Source: Penicillium oxalicum (lineage: Eukaryota > Ascomycota > Eurotiomycetes > Eurotiales > Aspergillaceae). From it: a stretch of DNA of 64,000 bases. The notes below the pieces were generated by a model, which worked only from the letters and a program-made list of their open reading frames with translations, was not told the origin of the DNA and searched no databases. The stretch lies in NCBI RefSeq assembly GCF_001723175.1, contig NC_064650.1, positions 2,976,001-3,040,000 of the forward strand, read 5' to 3'. The position numbers were made by a program, and so were the translations under genes. Positions within the stretch are counted from its first letter, which is position 1. Each line of letters begins with the position of its first letter. Below, piece by piece: positions 44,618-58,063 of this stretch.

Positions 44618-46761
44618 GCCTCTCGATGCATGTGTGTATTCACGGCGATTATCCGCCAAATTGCTGAGCATTCTTCGTTATTATTCCGCGAATTCGGACT
44701 GGATATCCAGCGAGACTTACTGATTCATGATCCCGCCTGAGGGTCTTGACGCGCCAAAGACGAAGGTTATTATTCCATCCACCTTGTGCATCATGTCTTA
44801 GCTATTGAGGAAATCATTCCCAACAGTATTTAGCTTGGGAATTCTCCTTGGGGAGTTCTTCTTTTCGTTGATGACGGTCTTCCGCTACTAATTTAGCAGT
44901 TCGCCAGCCATGAAGCTTGCTGATCCCGAGGCTACGCGAGAGAAGACTACCTATACCTATGCTTTCTGTGCCTGACAGACAAGGCAGGCCCTGTCTTACA
45001 TCTATGCAAATGGGTGGATTTGGGGGCACGGTCAACTTTGAACGTCGACGTGGTGGACGTAATCCATATATCTCGGAGATGTTGCCACGCAAGCCTTGAC
45101 TCTGTTATTCATGACAACAACAAAAATGAGGCAACGGAAATAGGTATCACCTAACCAGCTCTCTTATCGTCTTCTATTGGTTCTACAGGTACGACTCTAA
45201 AGCTAGTAGGTTGCTGGTACAAAATGTCCGCATTTCAACTCTAGTAAATCAAATCTGGACCTTCAACCGTTCGTTGGCCCTTGTAGCCCACGAAACCGTA
45301 ACTGCATCCAAGGTGCGATGACGAATGTCATCTTTCTGCACCGTGGGACGACCAAAAAGGAAAAGATGTAGCTGTACTCCTTGGCTCTCACAATGTCAGA
45401 TTCCCCGTCCAGAAGGATATGGGTATAATAAAGATAGCTGCCAATTTGTTGATGTCCTGAACCTGATGGAAGGTAGACGTCTCTGCACAGGATAGTCCAT
45501 ACGGTGAGAGTTTTGCCGCAAGAACTGCGTAGTTGATGCTCCAATCCTGGTTTCTCTGTGAATGTGGCGAGCCCTCTTGACTCCTCTCCCTCTTTCATCC
45601 TGCCCAATGCTAGTCTGCCTCACACACGAGCCTATCGGTAAGGACCAAGATTGACCACGGGACCATCCCCCACCAACAAGACTAAGCGTTGTCGCCAGCA
45701 CCCAAAAGGAAAGAAAAGGCCCTCCCGAGCTCCACCAAACTCCCCATCAAGCACGGACAGCGTCACGGACCACCAGCCCCAGACACAAACTGCTCAAGGC
45801 TCAAGGCAATTGAATCTTTTGTCGACAAAAGGTAGTGAGATACTCATTTAATCTCCTGCTGTTGCGGATTTCTGCTTGGATGACCGGCTGTCTGACTCCG
45901 AGGCTCATCGAGCTACAGGCCAATCATTTCGCCGAACTTGAAGCTCTCTAGCGCATTGAGCCTCAACTCCTCTCCCTCATCCGACCGTGTGCGGCAGCTC
46001 TTCGTTTCATCCTTTCTTCTACCTCCTCTCCCCCCCTCTTCTGCCGATCCAACCTCTATCTTGATCGGCCAAGTTTGAGCCAGCGGTATTCAGGTTCCTC
46101 CTTTGTGCACTGGCTGAACCCTTTCCCCCCTCCAAGACTCAGCAGTTTTCCGTATCTCTTCTCATTCGCTCAACCAAACCCCGTTCACGTGTGTCGCACC
46201 TCGCTGTGGCCTCGACGGAGATCAGCCGCACGTTTCAGGTCGGCTGCTTGATTCAGTTGGCCGGCTCACTTCCTCCCACTTGACCTCTATCCTGCTGGCA
46301 GATCATGACCCAGTGGTGATTGTCCTTTGCCTGATCGCCCGAAACCCGCACCCGCACCGGCCCCTCAGCTTTTCTGGCGTGACTTTTGACCCTCGCAGTT
46401 GATCCTGTCGTGTCGCCCTTTTCATCGATGACATCGCTCTCGTCCGCAATCTCACCTTGATCAGTACCATTGATATTCTCCAAGGCCTCTCCCATTCGTC
46501 AGACAAACCGTCACGTCGGCCAGCTGCCTCCAATCCTCAGGCCTCGAGCTCCGCCCCGTGGCGCAAGCATCCGCGATCACAGAACCGTGCCACACGCCGC
46601 CGACTACAGTCACGATTTGACCTCCCACACCGAAATTACCAGTTCAAGCACACCACCCATTCATGGTGCGCGGCCTTGAAGGTCTCATGATACTCGCGGA
46701 CGCTGTGCGTGGTGAATTGTCCTAGGCCTCGACGGAGATTTGGCCAATCTCAAGATCAGCC
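44618..46761. other. 2.1-kb intergenic region, adenylate cyclase promoter and leader
   Basis: No gene supported. The 45,950-46,160 part is pyrimidine-rich, like a transcription start zone of a housekeeping or signalling gene, so the cyclase mRNA may have a 5' leader of several hundred bases with short upstream ATG frames. Confidence 0.5.
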
Positions 46762-49700
46762 ATGCCCACGCGGGATCATGAGCAACCCGACCGACAGGGC
46801 TCTGAGAGCTCCGCCGGGAGCTGGAAGTCTCAAGACACTGTCCGGAATACCGAGTCCTTGCGTCCCGATGAGCTGGAGCCAGCATTCGACGGTCGCAACG
46901 CTGAACAGTTCCCAGGATCAATAGGTGCAGAAAGGTAAGGCTTTCTTCCTCCGCTAAGGATCTGGTTCACGCATCGGAGAAGATCACGCAATGCATGCCG
47001 TTCAACAAGCAAAAATAAATAAGACACGTGAGGGAGGCTGAAATAACTCTACTTGCAGATCAGGTCCTCCGAGACCGGTTGGAATCGACTGGGGATGGAC
47101 GTGGAACTCCCCCGATATCTCTCCGACCGAGGAGCGCAAGGGCTCTGGCTTCAGTCACCATCGCAAGGCTCTGGCAGTCCTTGGAGCAGGCGACGACCCA
47201 ATGTGTTCCTCTTCTAGCTTCCACCCCCCTCCGATTCATCCTCCACGGCCTAAACCCGAAGAACCTGATTCAATCGCTCCTTGGGTCACACCAGGTAGCT
47301 CTGATGGCCCCGGTACATTTCTGAATTCAGCTTCTGAATATGAACCGTCTCCAGCATCAGCAACATTCCGTCCAACCACCGGGCGGACTTTCGCCAGTGA
47401 GCCTGGTGACTTGGACTGGAACACCGACCACCGCAGACCGTCTGCAACGAGCATGACAAGCAGCACGGGATCAAAATCGAGCACCGGAGCTAGACTGTGG
47501 AAGAAGAAGTCCAAAGCGTCAGCGAGCGACGAGTGGCCCGTGCCAGACGAGCCAGACGAGGACGGCTCGTACAGCTCGTTCGGCAAACGCGGGGGTCTAG
47601 TCGACAAGGTCAAGGCGAGGGAGAGGGCCAACTCCGATGGGTCAGAAGCTTCGCAACGGCATGCACGCACCCGAGCTGGAACGCCGGCTCCTTCAAGCGA
47701 AGTGACTCCATGGCTGTACCAGAATGTCAACGATATTTCGCAATACGGTGAAGCACCTGTCCGACAAGTGCCTACCGGACCGGATGGGCAGCGTCTGGCC
47801 TCAACCAGTAGCAACACTCGTGGAATCACCAGAGAGCCAAGCCGAAGAACGGCCAACGGACACCGTCACTCGAGGAGCAAGAGAGAAAAGCCCACCCTGG
47901 CGGGTGACTTGGCTGGATATCATGGCCGACCCGCAGGCGGGCGGGATGATATTGGAGTCGGCTCGAAGCCCTTTTACGGCGGTGAACAATATCTCAATTC
48001 CTCCAGTGCAATGAGCTCCCAAACTACGCTGGGCCGGCCCACTAGTCCAACTCCAAGTCTCCAAAGCGCCGTCTATCGCGAACATGGCCAGAATTCCCCC
48101 GGCGGTCAGCATGACAAGCGTGGTCTTTTGACCCGAGTCCGACATCTGTTGCCGGGCGGACACAAACCGTATGATAAGTCCAAGCACGATCACACACTGA
48201 GGCGACAACCCAGCCTAGAGGGCAGCTCAACTCGTCTCGATGTGGCAGAATCGGACAGGAAAAAGGATGGATCGAAGCGAAAGTTGAAGGGGCGCTTCCC
48301 AATTGGTGGAGATGGTCACGCATCAAGGGAGAACGCTGTCCAGGACGAAGAAGGCTCACATGTCTTCAAGCTCGACACCAATCTGAAAGATATGAATGAC
48401 ATTGTTCGCGCAGCTTCTCCGGGTCAGATGAGACGAATCGCCGATGGCACTACCACGCCACGAGAGGATCCAGCCAGGCCTGAGCAAGGCGCTGGTCTTG
48501 ACACGTGGTCTGCACCTGAAAGTTGGGCTGTAAAGAAGGAGAAAGAGCCGCTTGTGGAAGCAGTACCTCAGCAGCCAACTAGTGCGGCATACTTCATTCG
48601 AATTTTCCGCATCGATTCGACATTTGCGACGCTCTCAGCCGGCGTGAACGCCACTGTTGCTGAAATCTTGTATATGCTTGGAAGAAAGTCTTTCCTCCAA
48701 GATCACCTTAACAACTATGAAATTGTGCTACGGAAAAACGACTTATCGCGACAGCTTGAACATAACGAACGTCCGATTTTAATGCAAAAAAGACTGCTGG
48801 AGCAGGTTGGGTACACCGACAAAGATCGCATTGAGGACATTGGTCGAGAGGACCACAGTTATCTTTGTCGCTTCATTTTTCTGCCGACAAAGCTAAGTGG
48901 CTACACCAGCCTCGAGGGCGACCCAGGATTCAGCAAAATGTCGAAATTCAGTCACGTTGATCTTCAAGGTCGAAGTCTGGTCACCATTCCAATCACGCTT
49001 TATAAGAAGTCTCTGGAAATCATTTCACTCAATTTGTCCAGAAACCTTTCATTGGACGTACCGAAGGATTTCATCCAAGGTTGCACCAATTTGCGAGAGA
49101 TCAAATATATTGGCAATGAGGCTCGATATCTTCCTGCGAGCTTCAGCCTGGCTTCTCGTCTCACTTACCTGGATATCTCCAACAACTGTCTGGAAGAGCT
49201 GGAACATGCACAATTAGACCGATTAGTTGGTCTGGTCAGCATCAAGATGGCAAACAACCAATTGACAAAGTTGCCCAGCTACTTTGGGAATTTCCAGTAC
49301 CTTCGGAGTTTGAACATGTCTTCCAACAGCTTCAAGGAATTTCCTGAATTTTTGTGCAAATTGCGAAGCTTGGTTGATCTTGACATCAGCTTTAACAGCA
49401 TCGAGGAAATCCCTAATATTGGACAGTTGGTTACGCTCGAGCGCCTATGGATGACAAACAACAATATCAGCGGTGCGCTTGACGACTCGTTCCGAGAGCT
49501 GGCGAACCTGAAGGAGATAGATGGCCGATTCAATGCAATCACCAATATTGACAATATCTCTCGACTGCCGCGGCTGGAGCAAGTTTTCTTTGGCCACAAT
49601 CTTATTTCGCGGTTCCGTGGCGCGTTCCCTAAGCTTCGCAATCTCCACTTGGACCACAATCCTCTCACTCAATTCGACATTGATGCTCCTATGCCGACCC

Positions 49701-52700
49701 TTAGTTCATTGAATTTGGCGTCGGCGAAGATATCGCAGTTCCGTGACGCCATGTTTGAGAACCTACCCAACGTATCCAAGCTGATTCTCGATAAAAATCA
49801 TCTGTCCTCAATTTCCGTGCAAATTGGCAAGCTGCGCCGACTCGAACATTTCAGCATCATAAAGAATCCACTGGGATCATTGCCAGCTACCATCGGATGC
49901 CTCACAGAACTCAAGGAACTCAACGCGAGGGAGTGTAATCTCAAATTTCTACCCGATGAAATTTGGCACTGCGCAAAGTTGGAAACTTTGAACGTCTCTA
50001 CGAACCTCTTGACTACTTTCCCCAAGCATGGTGCGCCCCAGCCTCTGGTTCCTGGTGAACCCACCACGACTCCAATGGCGACGCCAGCGCTGAGCGGAAA
50101 TCCGAGCTACGAGGAACTCGGCCCATTGGATGAGCCAGGCAGTCTACGCCGCCCTAGTCAGACATCCGGTGGCCTCGGTGGATCTAGTTCACCTCCCAAT
50201 GCCTCTCACCGTCATCCATCCACTACTCCTTCTGTCGGCCACACAGGCCCGCGAAAGGTATCTGCGGCATCGCGGACTGCCACTGATACAAGCTCTGGAT
50301 CTCGCAAGGATTCCAATTTCTCACAGCACGCAGCGACTGTGACGTTTGCCGGGTCTCTGCGAAACCTGTACCTTGCGGACAACCAGCTGGATGACGATAT
50401 CTTCCGCGAACTAGCGCGTCTGCCTGAGCTGCGCATCGTGAATCTGTCGTACAATGAGCTGACAGAGCTCCCACAAGGTGTTCTCAAAAGATGGCCATTG
50501 ATTTCAGAGCTCTACCTGTCAGGCAATGAGCTGACATCGCTTCCGTCCGACGATCTGGAAGAAGGTAGCAACCTCAAAGTGCTGCACATCAATGGTAATC
50601 GGTTCCAAGTCTTGCCCGCGGAGCTTTGCAAAGTCAGCAAGCTATCCGTTCTCGATGCGGGAAGTAATGCACTGAAATATAATGTGTCCAACTGGCCATA
50701 CGATTGGAATTGGAATTGGAACCGGAGTTTGAGGTACCTCAATTTTTCAGGTAACAAGCGGCTCGAGATCAAGCCAAATATTGGCACCATTGGCCAGTCG
50801 ACTGGAAGTGGTGCGGACCTGACCGATTTCTCCTCCCTCACTCATCTCCGAGTCCTGGGTCTCATGGATGTCACGTTGACAATTCCGACCATTCCTGACG
50901 AGAACGAAGATCGCCGTGTAAGAACCTCTGCGTCCTTGGCCGGATCGCTCGCTTACGGAATGGCCGATACGCTGGGCCGAACCGAGCATCTTTCAATTAT
51001 CGACATGATAGTTCCTCGCTTGAAGCCTGACAATGTCGAGACGTTGGTGGGTATGTTTGACGGTTCCACGATGTCCAGTGGTGGCTCCCGTGTTGCGAAG
51101 TACCTTCATGAGAACTTTACTCCCACCTTTTCCCGTGAACTCAAGAGACTACAGACAGGCCAGGAGGAAACTCCGCTCGATGCACTTCGACGCACATTCT
51201 TGTCTCTGAATAAGAACATGGCCGGGCATGCGTACCGTTCAATCGATGATCGGGAACTCAGGCAATATAACCGCGGGTCGGCCGCATCAAAACAGCTCTG
51301 TCGCGACGACATTCACGCCGGCGGGGTTGCCACTGTGCTCTACCTGAACAATATGGACTTGTACGCGGCCAATGTTGGTGACGCCCAAGCAATTCTTGTG
51401 AAACAAGATGGCTCATCACGCCAGTTGACTCGTGTTCATGACCCGGCAGAGTCAAGTGAACGTGCACGTATTCGTTCTGCCGGCGGATTTGTTTCGCGCA
51501 ATGGCAAATTGAATGATGTGCTCACTGTCTCAAGGTGCTTCGGTCATTTCCCGATGATGCCCGCTGTCATCGCCGCCCCATCTACATTACATACAACCCT
51601 CACGGAGCAGGATGAGATGATCATTTTGGGTTCAAAAGAATTGTGGGAGTTCGTTACCCCTCAATTAGTCGTTGACGTGGCAAGAGACGTCTATCCCAAT
51701 TTGATGCTTGCGGCTCAGAAGCTTCGCGATCTTGCGATCTCGTTTGGAGCAACCAACAAGTTGATGGTGATGATTCTGGGTGTCAGTGAACTTCAGCGCC
51801 GCCAGAAGAAGTGGTCGCGACCGAGCATGAACCTGGAACGCTCGACATTCCCGGATGACGGTATCGTTCCCTCAACGAAGATTCGACGAAGACCTCGAGA
51901 CGTGCCAGCGGATACTCGCCTTGCGCGCTTCGACTACGTGGACGCACCCATCGGTGAATTGGCCATCATATTTACCGATATCAAAAGATCGACTGGTCTG
52001 TGGGAGACCTGTCCAGACGCCATGCGCTCGGCGATTTCCATCCATAATGATATCCTTCGGCGGCAATTAGGAATCATTGGCGGCTACGAGGTCAAGACGG
52101 AAGGCGATGCTTTCATGGTGGCCTTTTCCACCACGACTGCGGCTTTACTTTGGTGCTTCAATTGCCAGAATAGTCTTTTGGAAGCCGAATGGCCTACTGA
52201 AATTCTTGATCAGCCCCAGTGTGAGGTCGTCACCGATGTGGAAGGAAACATCATCTCCCGCGGATTGTCTGTGCGCATGGGCGGCCACTGGGGTGAGCCT
52301 GTCTGTGAGAGAGATCCTGTCACGAACCGCATGGATTACTTTGGTCCGATGGTCAACCGAGCATCTCGAATTTCCGCTGTTGCTGATGGCGGACAGATCT
52401 TTGTCTCCTCCGATTTCATGAGCGATATCCAGCGCAACCTGGAGATATTTGCTGATGCCGAGCGATCTGCCTCTACCAGTTCAACTGACAGCCATCCACG
52501 AGTTGATAGTCTGGGACATAACATTCGCCGCGAGCTGAATCAGCTGAATAGCCAAGGCTTTGTGATCAAAGATCAGGGCGAGCGGAAACTCAAAGGACTG
52601 GAGAACCCCGAACCACTCTACCTTGTTTATCCTCATGCGCTAGCAGGTCGCCTGTCGAGCTTGGAAGAATCTAATATCGAAAAGGAGGGACAGCCAGCAA

Positions 52701-53292
52701 CAATTGAGAAGACGTCTCAGCTCAACTTAAATACCGACGATATCTGGCGACTCTGGGAGGTCACCCTTCGTCTTGAAAGACTTTGCAGTGCCCTGGAGAA
52801 TCCCAGCGACAAAGGACTCCGGGAACCCAACCTCGCGCTGTTCAACATGGTGAAAAATCATGGCGGCGAGCTCAACGACCCGACTGTGCTCAGCTTGATC
52901 GACCAGCAGGTTACTCGCATCGAGGTAAGGTTCTCTTTCATGTTTTTTGTTCGATACCCTGTACTCACTTGCAACCCATATAGGTCAACATCAATACTCT
53001 CGCGATACGCAACCTGATGCGCCCTTTCAAGCCAGGGGACAAGCTCGAGGATCATGCTGCTCCCATTGGCGATATCTTCCAACAACTGGCCACACAGCTG
53101 GCAGAATACCGTGCCCTCCAAGAGCAGGTAGGCACCGGGGCTGCTGGCATTCCTGGTGGGCCACCCGCTCCTCACTACGGTGGCATTACGATGCACTCAA
53201 ACCTCAGCGGTGATAGTAATCTGACGTCCGCTTCATCGTCTTTCCCCCACTTGGACAATCTCCGTTCCTTCGACTCCCGCAACAATCGATAA
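46762..53292 (+). CDS. cyaA: adenylate cyclase (fungal, class III, multidomain)
   Basis: Three exons: 46762-46934, 47059-52924 and 52984-53292, total 2115 aa. The small first exon (MPTRDHEQPDRQG) joins in phase 2 to RSGPPRPVGIDW. The enzyme makes cAMP from ATP for PKA signalling. Domain order: a disordered N-terminus; a G-alpha-binding segment near residues 490-545 (LKDMNDIVRAASPGQ, TWSAPESW); a Ras-association domain near 565-670 (YFIRIFRIDSTFATLS, NYEIVLRKNDLSRQL); leucine-rich repeats at about 690-1050 and 1155-1290, split by a Ser/Thr/Pro insert; a PP2C-like domain near 1365-1630 (GGVATVLYLNNMDLYAANVGDAQAILV); and the cyclase catalytic domain near 1685-1850 with FTDIKRSTGLW and KTEGDAFMVAF, whose Asp residues bind metal. 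A C-terminal helical region follows. Length is typical. No frame breaks. Confidence 0.97.
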
Positions 53293-54531
53293 TCAGGCGG
53301 CATGCACACATATCTTTGTCAGACATACTCTCGCAGTCTGATCTTCGTGAGGTCAGCCTCATTATGACCTTTTGAGCGCTCTTTCATGGCCCAATCTTTC
53401 ACTTATCCCCCCCCTGGTGCTTTCTTGCTTCTCCCCCTTCCAGGACCTGTTAATTATTTTGTTCTTTCCCTTGTGCTTGGGCGGTATCTGACATTTGAAA
53501 GGGACTGGTCTCGGCTGGGGTTTTGATATTCTTTTCTTGTGTTTTATGTGCGGCATAGGTGGACACGGAGCATGGGGGTGAATGTGGCTTACAACCATTT
53601 TCGGACCATTACTTTCAGATTTGATTTGATTTGATTTGATCTGACCGATTTTGACGTGTGCTCACCCATATGTATCTGCAGTAGTCTTGAGAAGTAAGTA
53701 ACACCGGGAGGTTTCCCGTCTTGCGTTCATCCACCTGGGGAAATAGTAGTAGCCATGGGCCAAATCCCAATGAAAGGATTTCCGAGACAAGTTCGTATGG
53801 CAGTCTGGAACTCCTCGTAGTATACATGAAGTGTACAATACACGACTGCATCCATGGTGCATCCATCACGTCCTATTATTTATTATTTACTGGTCGAGGT
53901 CACCCAAGCGTTTCCACACAAGCTGAGCTCCTTCGTGAGCGGGCTGTAGGTGGCGAGACAGTCACGTGTCTTGTCTGTTTGTTTCCTGCGTCATCGTGCG
54001 ACGCTCTTTCACATCCAACTTGCATGATTCTCTTCTCTTTCTTGACCTTCTCCTGCTTCAGGCCTCTTTGTCCAGGCCTCATCATTGAATTCTCATTGAA
54101 CTAGCCCAAAGCATTCCACTTAGAAATTCGAAGCCGGCCAGTAGTCATAAGTCTGTTCCTAACCAGACTTCCACCCTAAGGCTCTCACGTCCTTCACACC
54201 TGCCTGGCCCGCCTGTTGCCCTGGCTACGAGTCTGACCAACCATCCTGGGCTTTTGGACAGGTGGACAAACATTCACATTTTCCATCACCATTGAAGCCT
54301 CAGGCTAGATTTGAAATACAGCCAGTGACAAATTGATTTTCTCTTCGTCACCACGCTCTGAGCTGCATCGCGTCGCATCGCTACGCCTCGCTTTCAGCCC
54401 TCTCGGTTGATCTCGGTTGGTGCGGCCCATCTTTGGCGAATCGCACGTTTTTCGGCGACCACTCGCCAACTCCTTCACCACCACTGCCACCTAGCGACAT
54501 CGAGCAACCGATCTCTGTTGTGCAAGATACC
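53293..54531. other. intergenic between cyclase and src1
   Basis: 1.2 kb with the cyclase 3' UTR, a GATTT repeat and the src1 promoter/leader. No gene recognised. Confidence 0.5.
53618..53640. repeat. GATTT microsatellite (four and a half units)
   Basis: GATTT repeated four times plus GAT. Simple pentanucleotide repeat in non-coding sequence. Confidence 0.9.
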
Positions 54532-56884
54532 ATGTCGGACGATCTCGATTATCTGTCGCCAGACTTCGATCTGAATTCTCTTACTGTGCCGCGTCTTCGC
54601 TCCATTCTCGTGAGTCATGACGTGCCATATCCGGCATCTGCGAAGAAAGCGCACTTGATTCGTATCCTTGAGGATGAAGTCATCCCCCAGGCCAGGAAAC
54701 TGTTACGGGAGCGCGAGAAGGTCAGGAGGACAAGTGCAGGCATTACAGATATGAGTCGGGAGACCTCCATCACGGGCGACGAGGATGAGCAGGACATTAA
54801 ATTCCCGCCTCCGACCCCTTCAACTACCGAGACTCGGCGCGGTGCTTCGCGACGAAGTGTTCGGGGATCGACTGTGGAAACGGATGGAGGGAACGCACCG
54901 GCCACCCCTGCTACCACGAGGCGCAAGGTGACTGCGAGATCTGTCGGGAAGCACCCTCGGGCTTCGGACACTGAAACTGGAGATGATTTAATGGCGACCC
55001 CGGTCCCTGCGGTCGGCGTGTCCCCTCGTAAATCCACCGCGCGCAAACTCCGACGGAGCTCCGTCATTCCCTCAACAGAAGTGGATGACATGACACCCTC
55101 TGTTAAGACCGAGCCCAGACATGACAGCGTTTTCACCGATGAGAACCCGTTTCAGAGCGGAAGCCCTTCAGACATCGCCAGCAGCCGACGGACAAGCCGA
55201 GACGGAAAACGCAAGAGTGGAGGTCGATTGTCTACAGAAAGTCCTGCGTTCAAGAACAGCTTGCGAGCGCGCAAGTCGGTTACGCCTGGCGCCGTAAAGC
55301 AGGAAGACGGCCTAGATGCTCCCTCAAGAGACATCTTCGACTTCTCAACCCGCCTTCAGCCTACTAAAGAAGAGCCCGAAGAGGAATTTGAATATGAACA
55401 GGACGATGGGGAGATGTATGATGAGCATGACGTTTTCACCGGCGAAGAGTTCACGCCCGATGAGCAACTCGCCCTTGAGAGTGAGCACTTCGCGCCCATT
55501 GTTCAGGCACGCAAGCCTGCTAAGAAGCAAAGCTCCGCAAGTATTATGGCGTCGTGGTTCGTGATCCTCTCCGTGCTAGGAAGTTTCGGTATGTGGTGGC
55601 GAAAGGAGAAAATCGAAATCGGATATTGTGGCCTTGGGAAACCGACATGGTCACTGGCAGAGACTAAGGTTCCAGAATGGGCTAATGTTCTCGAGCCACG
55701 CTGTGAGCCTTGTCCGCCTCATGCCTTTTGCTATCCCGACTTCGAGGCCCGATGTGAGCACGACTTTATTCTCAAGCCCCATCCTCTTTCCTTAGGGGGT
55801 TTAATCCCGCTTCCACCAACATGTGAGCCCGACAGTGAGAAGGCGCGTCGTGTGAAGGCAGTGGCAGACAAGGCTATCGAGGAGCTTCGAGAGCGCCGAG
55901 CCAAATACGAGTGTGGCGAGTTGAATGATGACGGAAAGCGTATCACACCTGAGATCTCAGAGGCGCAGCTCAAGGAGGAAGTTGGGAAGAAAAGGCGCAA
56001 AGGCCTCAGCGAGGCCGAATTTGAAGATCTTTGGAAGGGTGCCCTGGGCGATATCATCGAGAAAGATGAAATTGTAAGCGACTCTGACCGGTACGTGGCT
56101 CTTGACTCTTTTTTTTTACTTCCAAAAGCGCTTTTGTACAATGGTTCCGGATTTTCTCGTGAAGATGGAATGTGCTCTATGAAAGGGTCTCGATTCTGAC
56201 ATTGTTCACCGGAACTAACAGCGGCGCGCTTGCCATGACAGACCTTCCGACGTCCTCCTCCTTAGCTCAACCTCAACAGCCCGACTCCCCCTCCGATGCG
56301 CCGCCCGCCGTTACGTCCGACTGGCTCTCCTCGCGTATCGACTCCCTCTTTCACTTTTGATCCTCGTGGCGTGTGGTCTAGCCTACGCGCGCGCTCGAGT
56401 CCGCGCACGTCGTTCAGACATTGCCCGTGTGCCCGAGCTGGTGGCCACGACGCTTGACCGGCTGGCAACGCAAGCGGCGCTACATGCTCGAGGCGGTGCC
56501 GTTGAGCCTTATATCCCCATCGGTCAGCTTCGCGATGACGTCCTCCGATCCGAGCTACATGGCAAAAGGCGCGAGGAGCTATGGCAACGCGTGCGTCGTG
56601 TTGTTGAGGGCAACGCCAATGTCCGTGCTGCCGTTCGGGAGGGTCGGAGCGGCGACGTGGCCAGGTGCTGGGAATGGATTGGGGGTATTGGCAGCGTTAG
56701 CACTCCCGGGGGTGCCGGAAACGCGGTGGGTGACGTTGGCCGTCGCGACAGTGCACGGCACTTGTTGCCTTCGCCTTTGAACGCCGCAGCTGAGACTCAG
56801 CCCGCGACTATTGACGGCAATGACGATCCTGCCACTAGTCCAAGACAGGCCCGTCGATGGGATGAGGGTCGTCCCATTTATTGA
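54532..56884 (+). CDS. SRC1: inner nuclear membrane protein Src1/Heh1 (HeH/LEM-like, MSC domain)
   Basis: Two exons: 54532-56090 and 56242-56884, joined in phase 2, total 733 aa. The acceptor catgacag was chosen because it opens the frame that holds the second membrane segment and the conserved C-terminus; the nearer acceptor (aacag) leads to an early stop. The N-terminal HeH helix-extension-helix (about residues 15-60, LNSLTVPRLRSILVSHDV, KKAHLIRILEDEV) binds DNA. A long basic, Ser/Thr-rich linker follows. The first membrane segment is near residue 338 (ASWFVILSVLGSFGMWW). The lumenal part is Cys-rich (PRCEPCPPHAFC). The second membrane segment is near LLAYRLPLSLLILVACGLAY, then the MSC domain with RVPELVATTLDRLATQA and PYIPIGQLRDDVLRSEL. 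Anchors rDNA/telomeric chromatin at the nuclear envelope (family knowledge). Confidence 0.93.
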
Positions 56885-57803
56885 TGTCGCAGCCGACGCA
56901 GTCGTAGTCGGGCAGCATTGCGTGGCTGTAGAGGGTCATTATCCGGTCTCGTTTGCGAGGCTTTCTCATCCCCTCTACTCGAGACTTGACGCATTGCTCC
57001 GAGAGGCAGTACATGCGTTATGCTTCTGTCCAGTTTTTTCCTTGCATAGTGCTTAACCGCTTACCCTGCCCTTTTCATATTCATGTACATAGTTGGTTTC
57101 ACTTTCTCTTGTCCATTAGCTCATTTGCATGTGCTGTCGTCCCCAGGCTTACAATACCCAAAGCTCTCTGTTAAGTTTGTCGAATTTCCCTACAAAATCC
57201 TTCTCTTATACACGTGATTCTCTCATGCTTTGGCTGCTACGTACAACGAAGGATGCTGCGATAGGTAGAGGCATATGTGGTCCTCAAGGCGCGGGTGGGC
57301 CTCACATTAGGGCTACGGCCTGAGTTGCAACTGTGAACGCTGGTCCGGAATCGGAGGCCATCAGGGCCAAGAATGGATTCTCGTAGCGATTGTAGCCCAC
57401 AGTACTAAACAGCCACACAGAAGGTTCACACTGTGATCTCTCATTTCCATATGGTGGACAACTCAGTGCCATTTTCCCTCATGCTGCATTGACATCACCA
57501 TTCTTAACCTAGGCTTCTATTTAAAGAAAGGATTTATATTCCGGCTAGGTAAATACCAGGGACCTAACCCAATGTCTGTTGAATGGGCTGTCCAGCTTTC
57601 TGAATATTGATTGCTGCTTATCCCTTGCCCCTGCGTAGGATATAGTACTCTATATGCTTCTGTGTTCTTTCTACCAACACCGGTCTCTATTGTGACAATG
57701 AAGGCACCCGGATCGAATAATCCGATTACTACGTATAAGAGCACTACAGTAGATTAGGTCTTAGGCACAATGTGTGCCGTAAATGGTAGGTATAGGTATA
57801 CTG

Positions 57804-58063
57804 TGTACCTAAATTTGATCTGGCCGATGAAAGCTCCATCCATCATACATACCTACATTGGTAGGTGCCCAATGAGTAGATAGTCACTGAGGTACATACA
57901 GTACATGACTCGTTCGTTCCATCAGATGGATCTGTCTTTGGATCTCCGATCTTTCAAATTGTTCAAAAACTCGCTGGAGGAATCCTACTACTCATTGGGC
58001 ACCTACCGATGTAGGTATGTATGATGGGTGGAGCTTTCATCGGCCAGATCAAATTTAGGTACA
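57804..58063. repeat. 76-bp near-perfect inverted repeat with 108-bp spacer (MITE- or hairpin-like)
   Basis: Arm 57804-57879 is the reverse complement of arm 57988-58063 with only two mismatches. The arms begin TGTACCTAAATTTGATCTGG and end in GCCCAATGAGTAG at the inner side. The spacer (57880-57987) has no open frame. The whole unit of 260 bp could fold into a long hairpin. No clear target-site duplication was identified. Confidence 0.85.
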
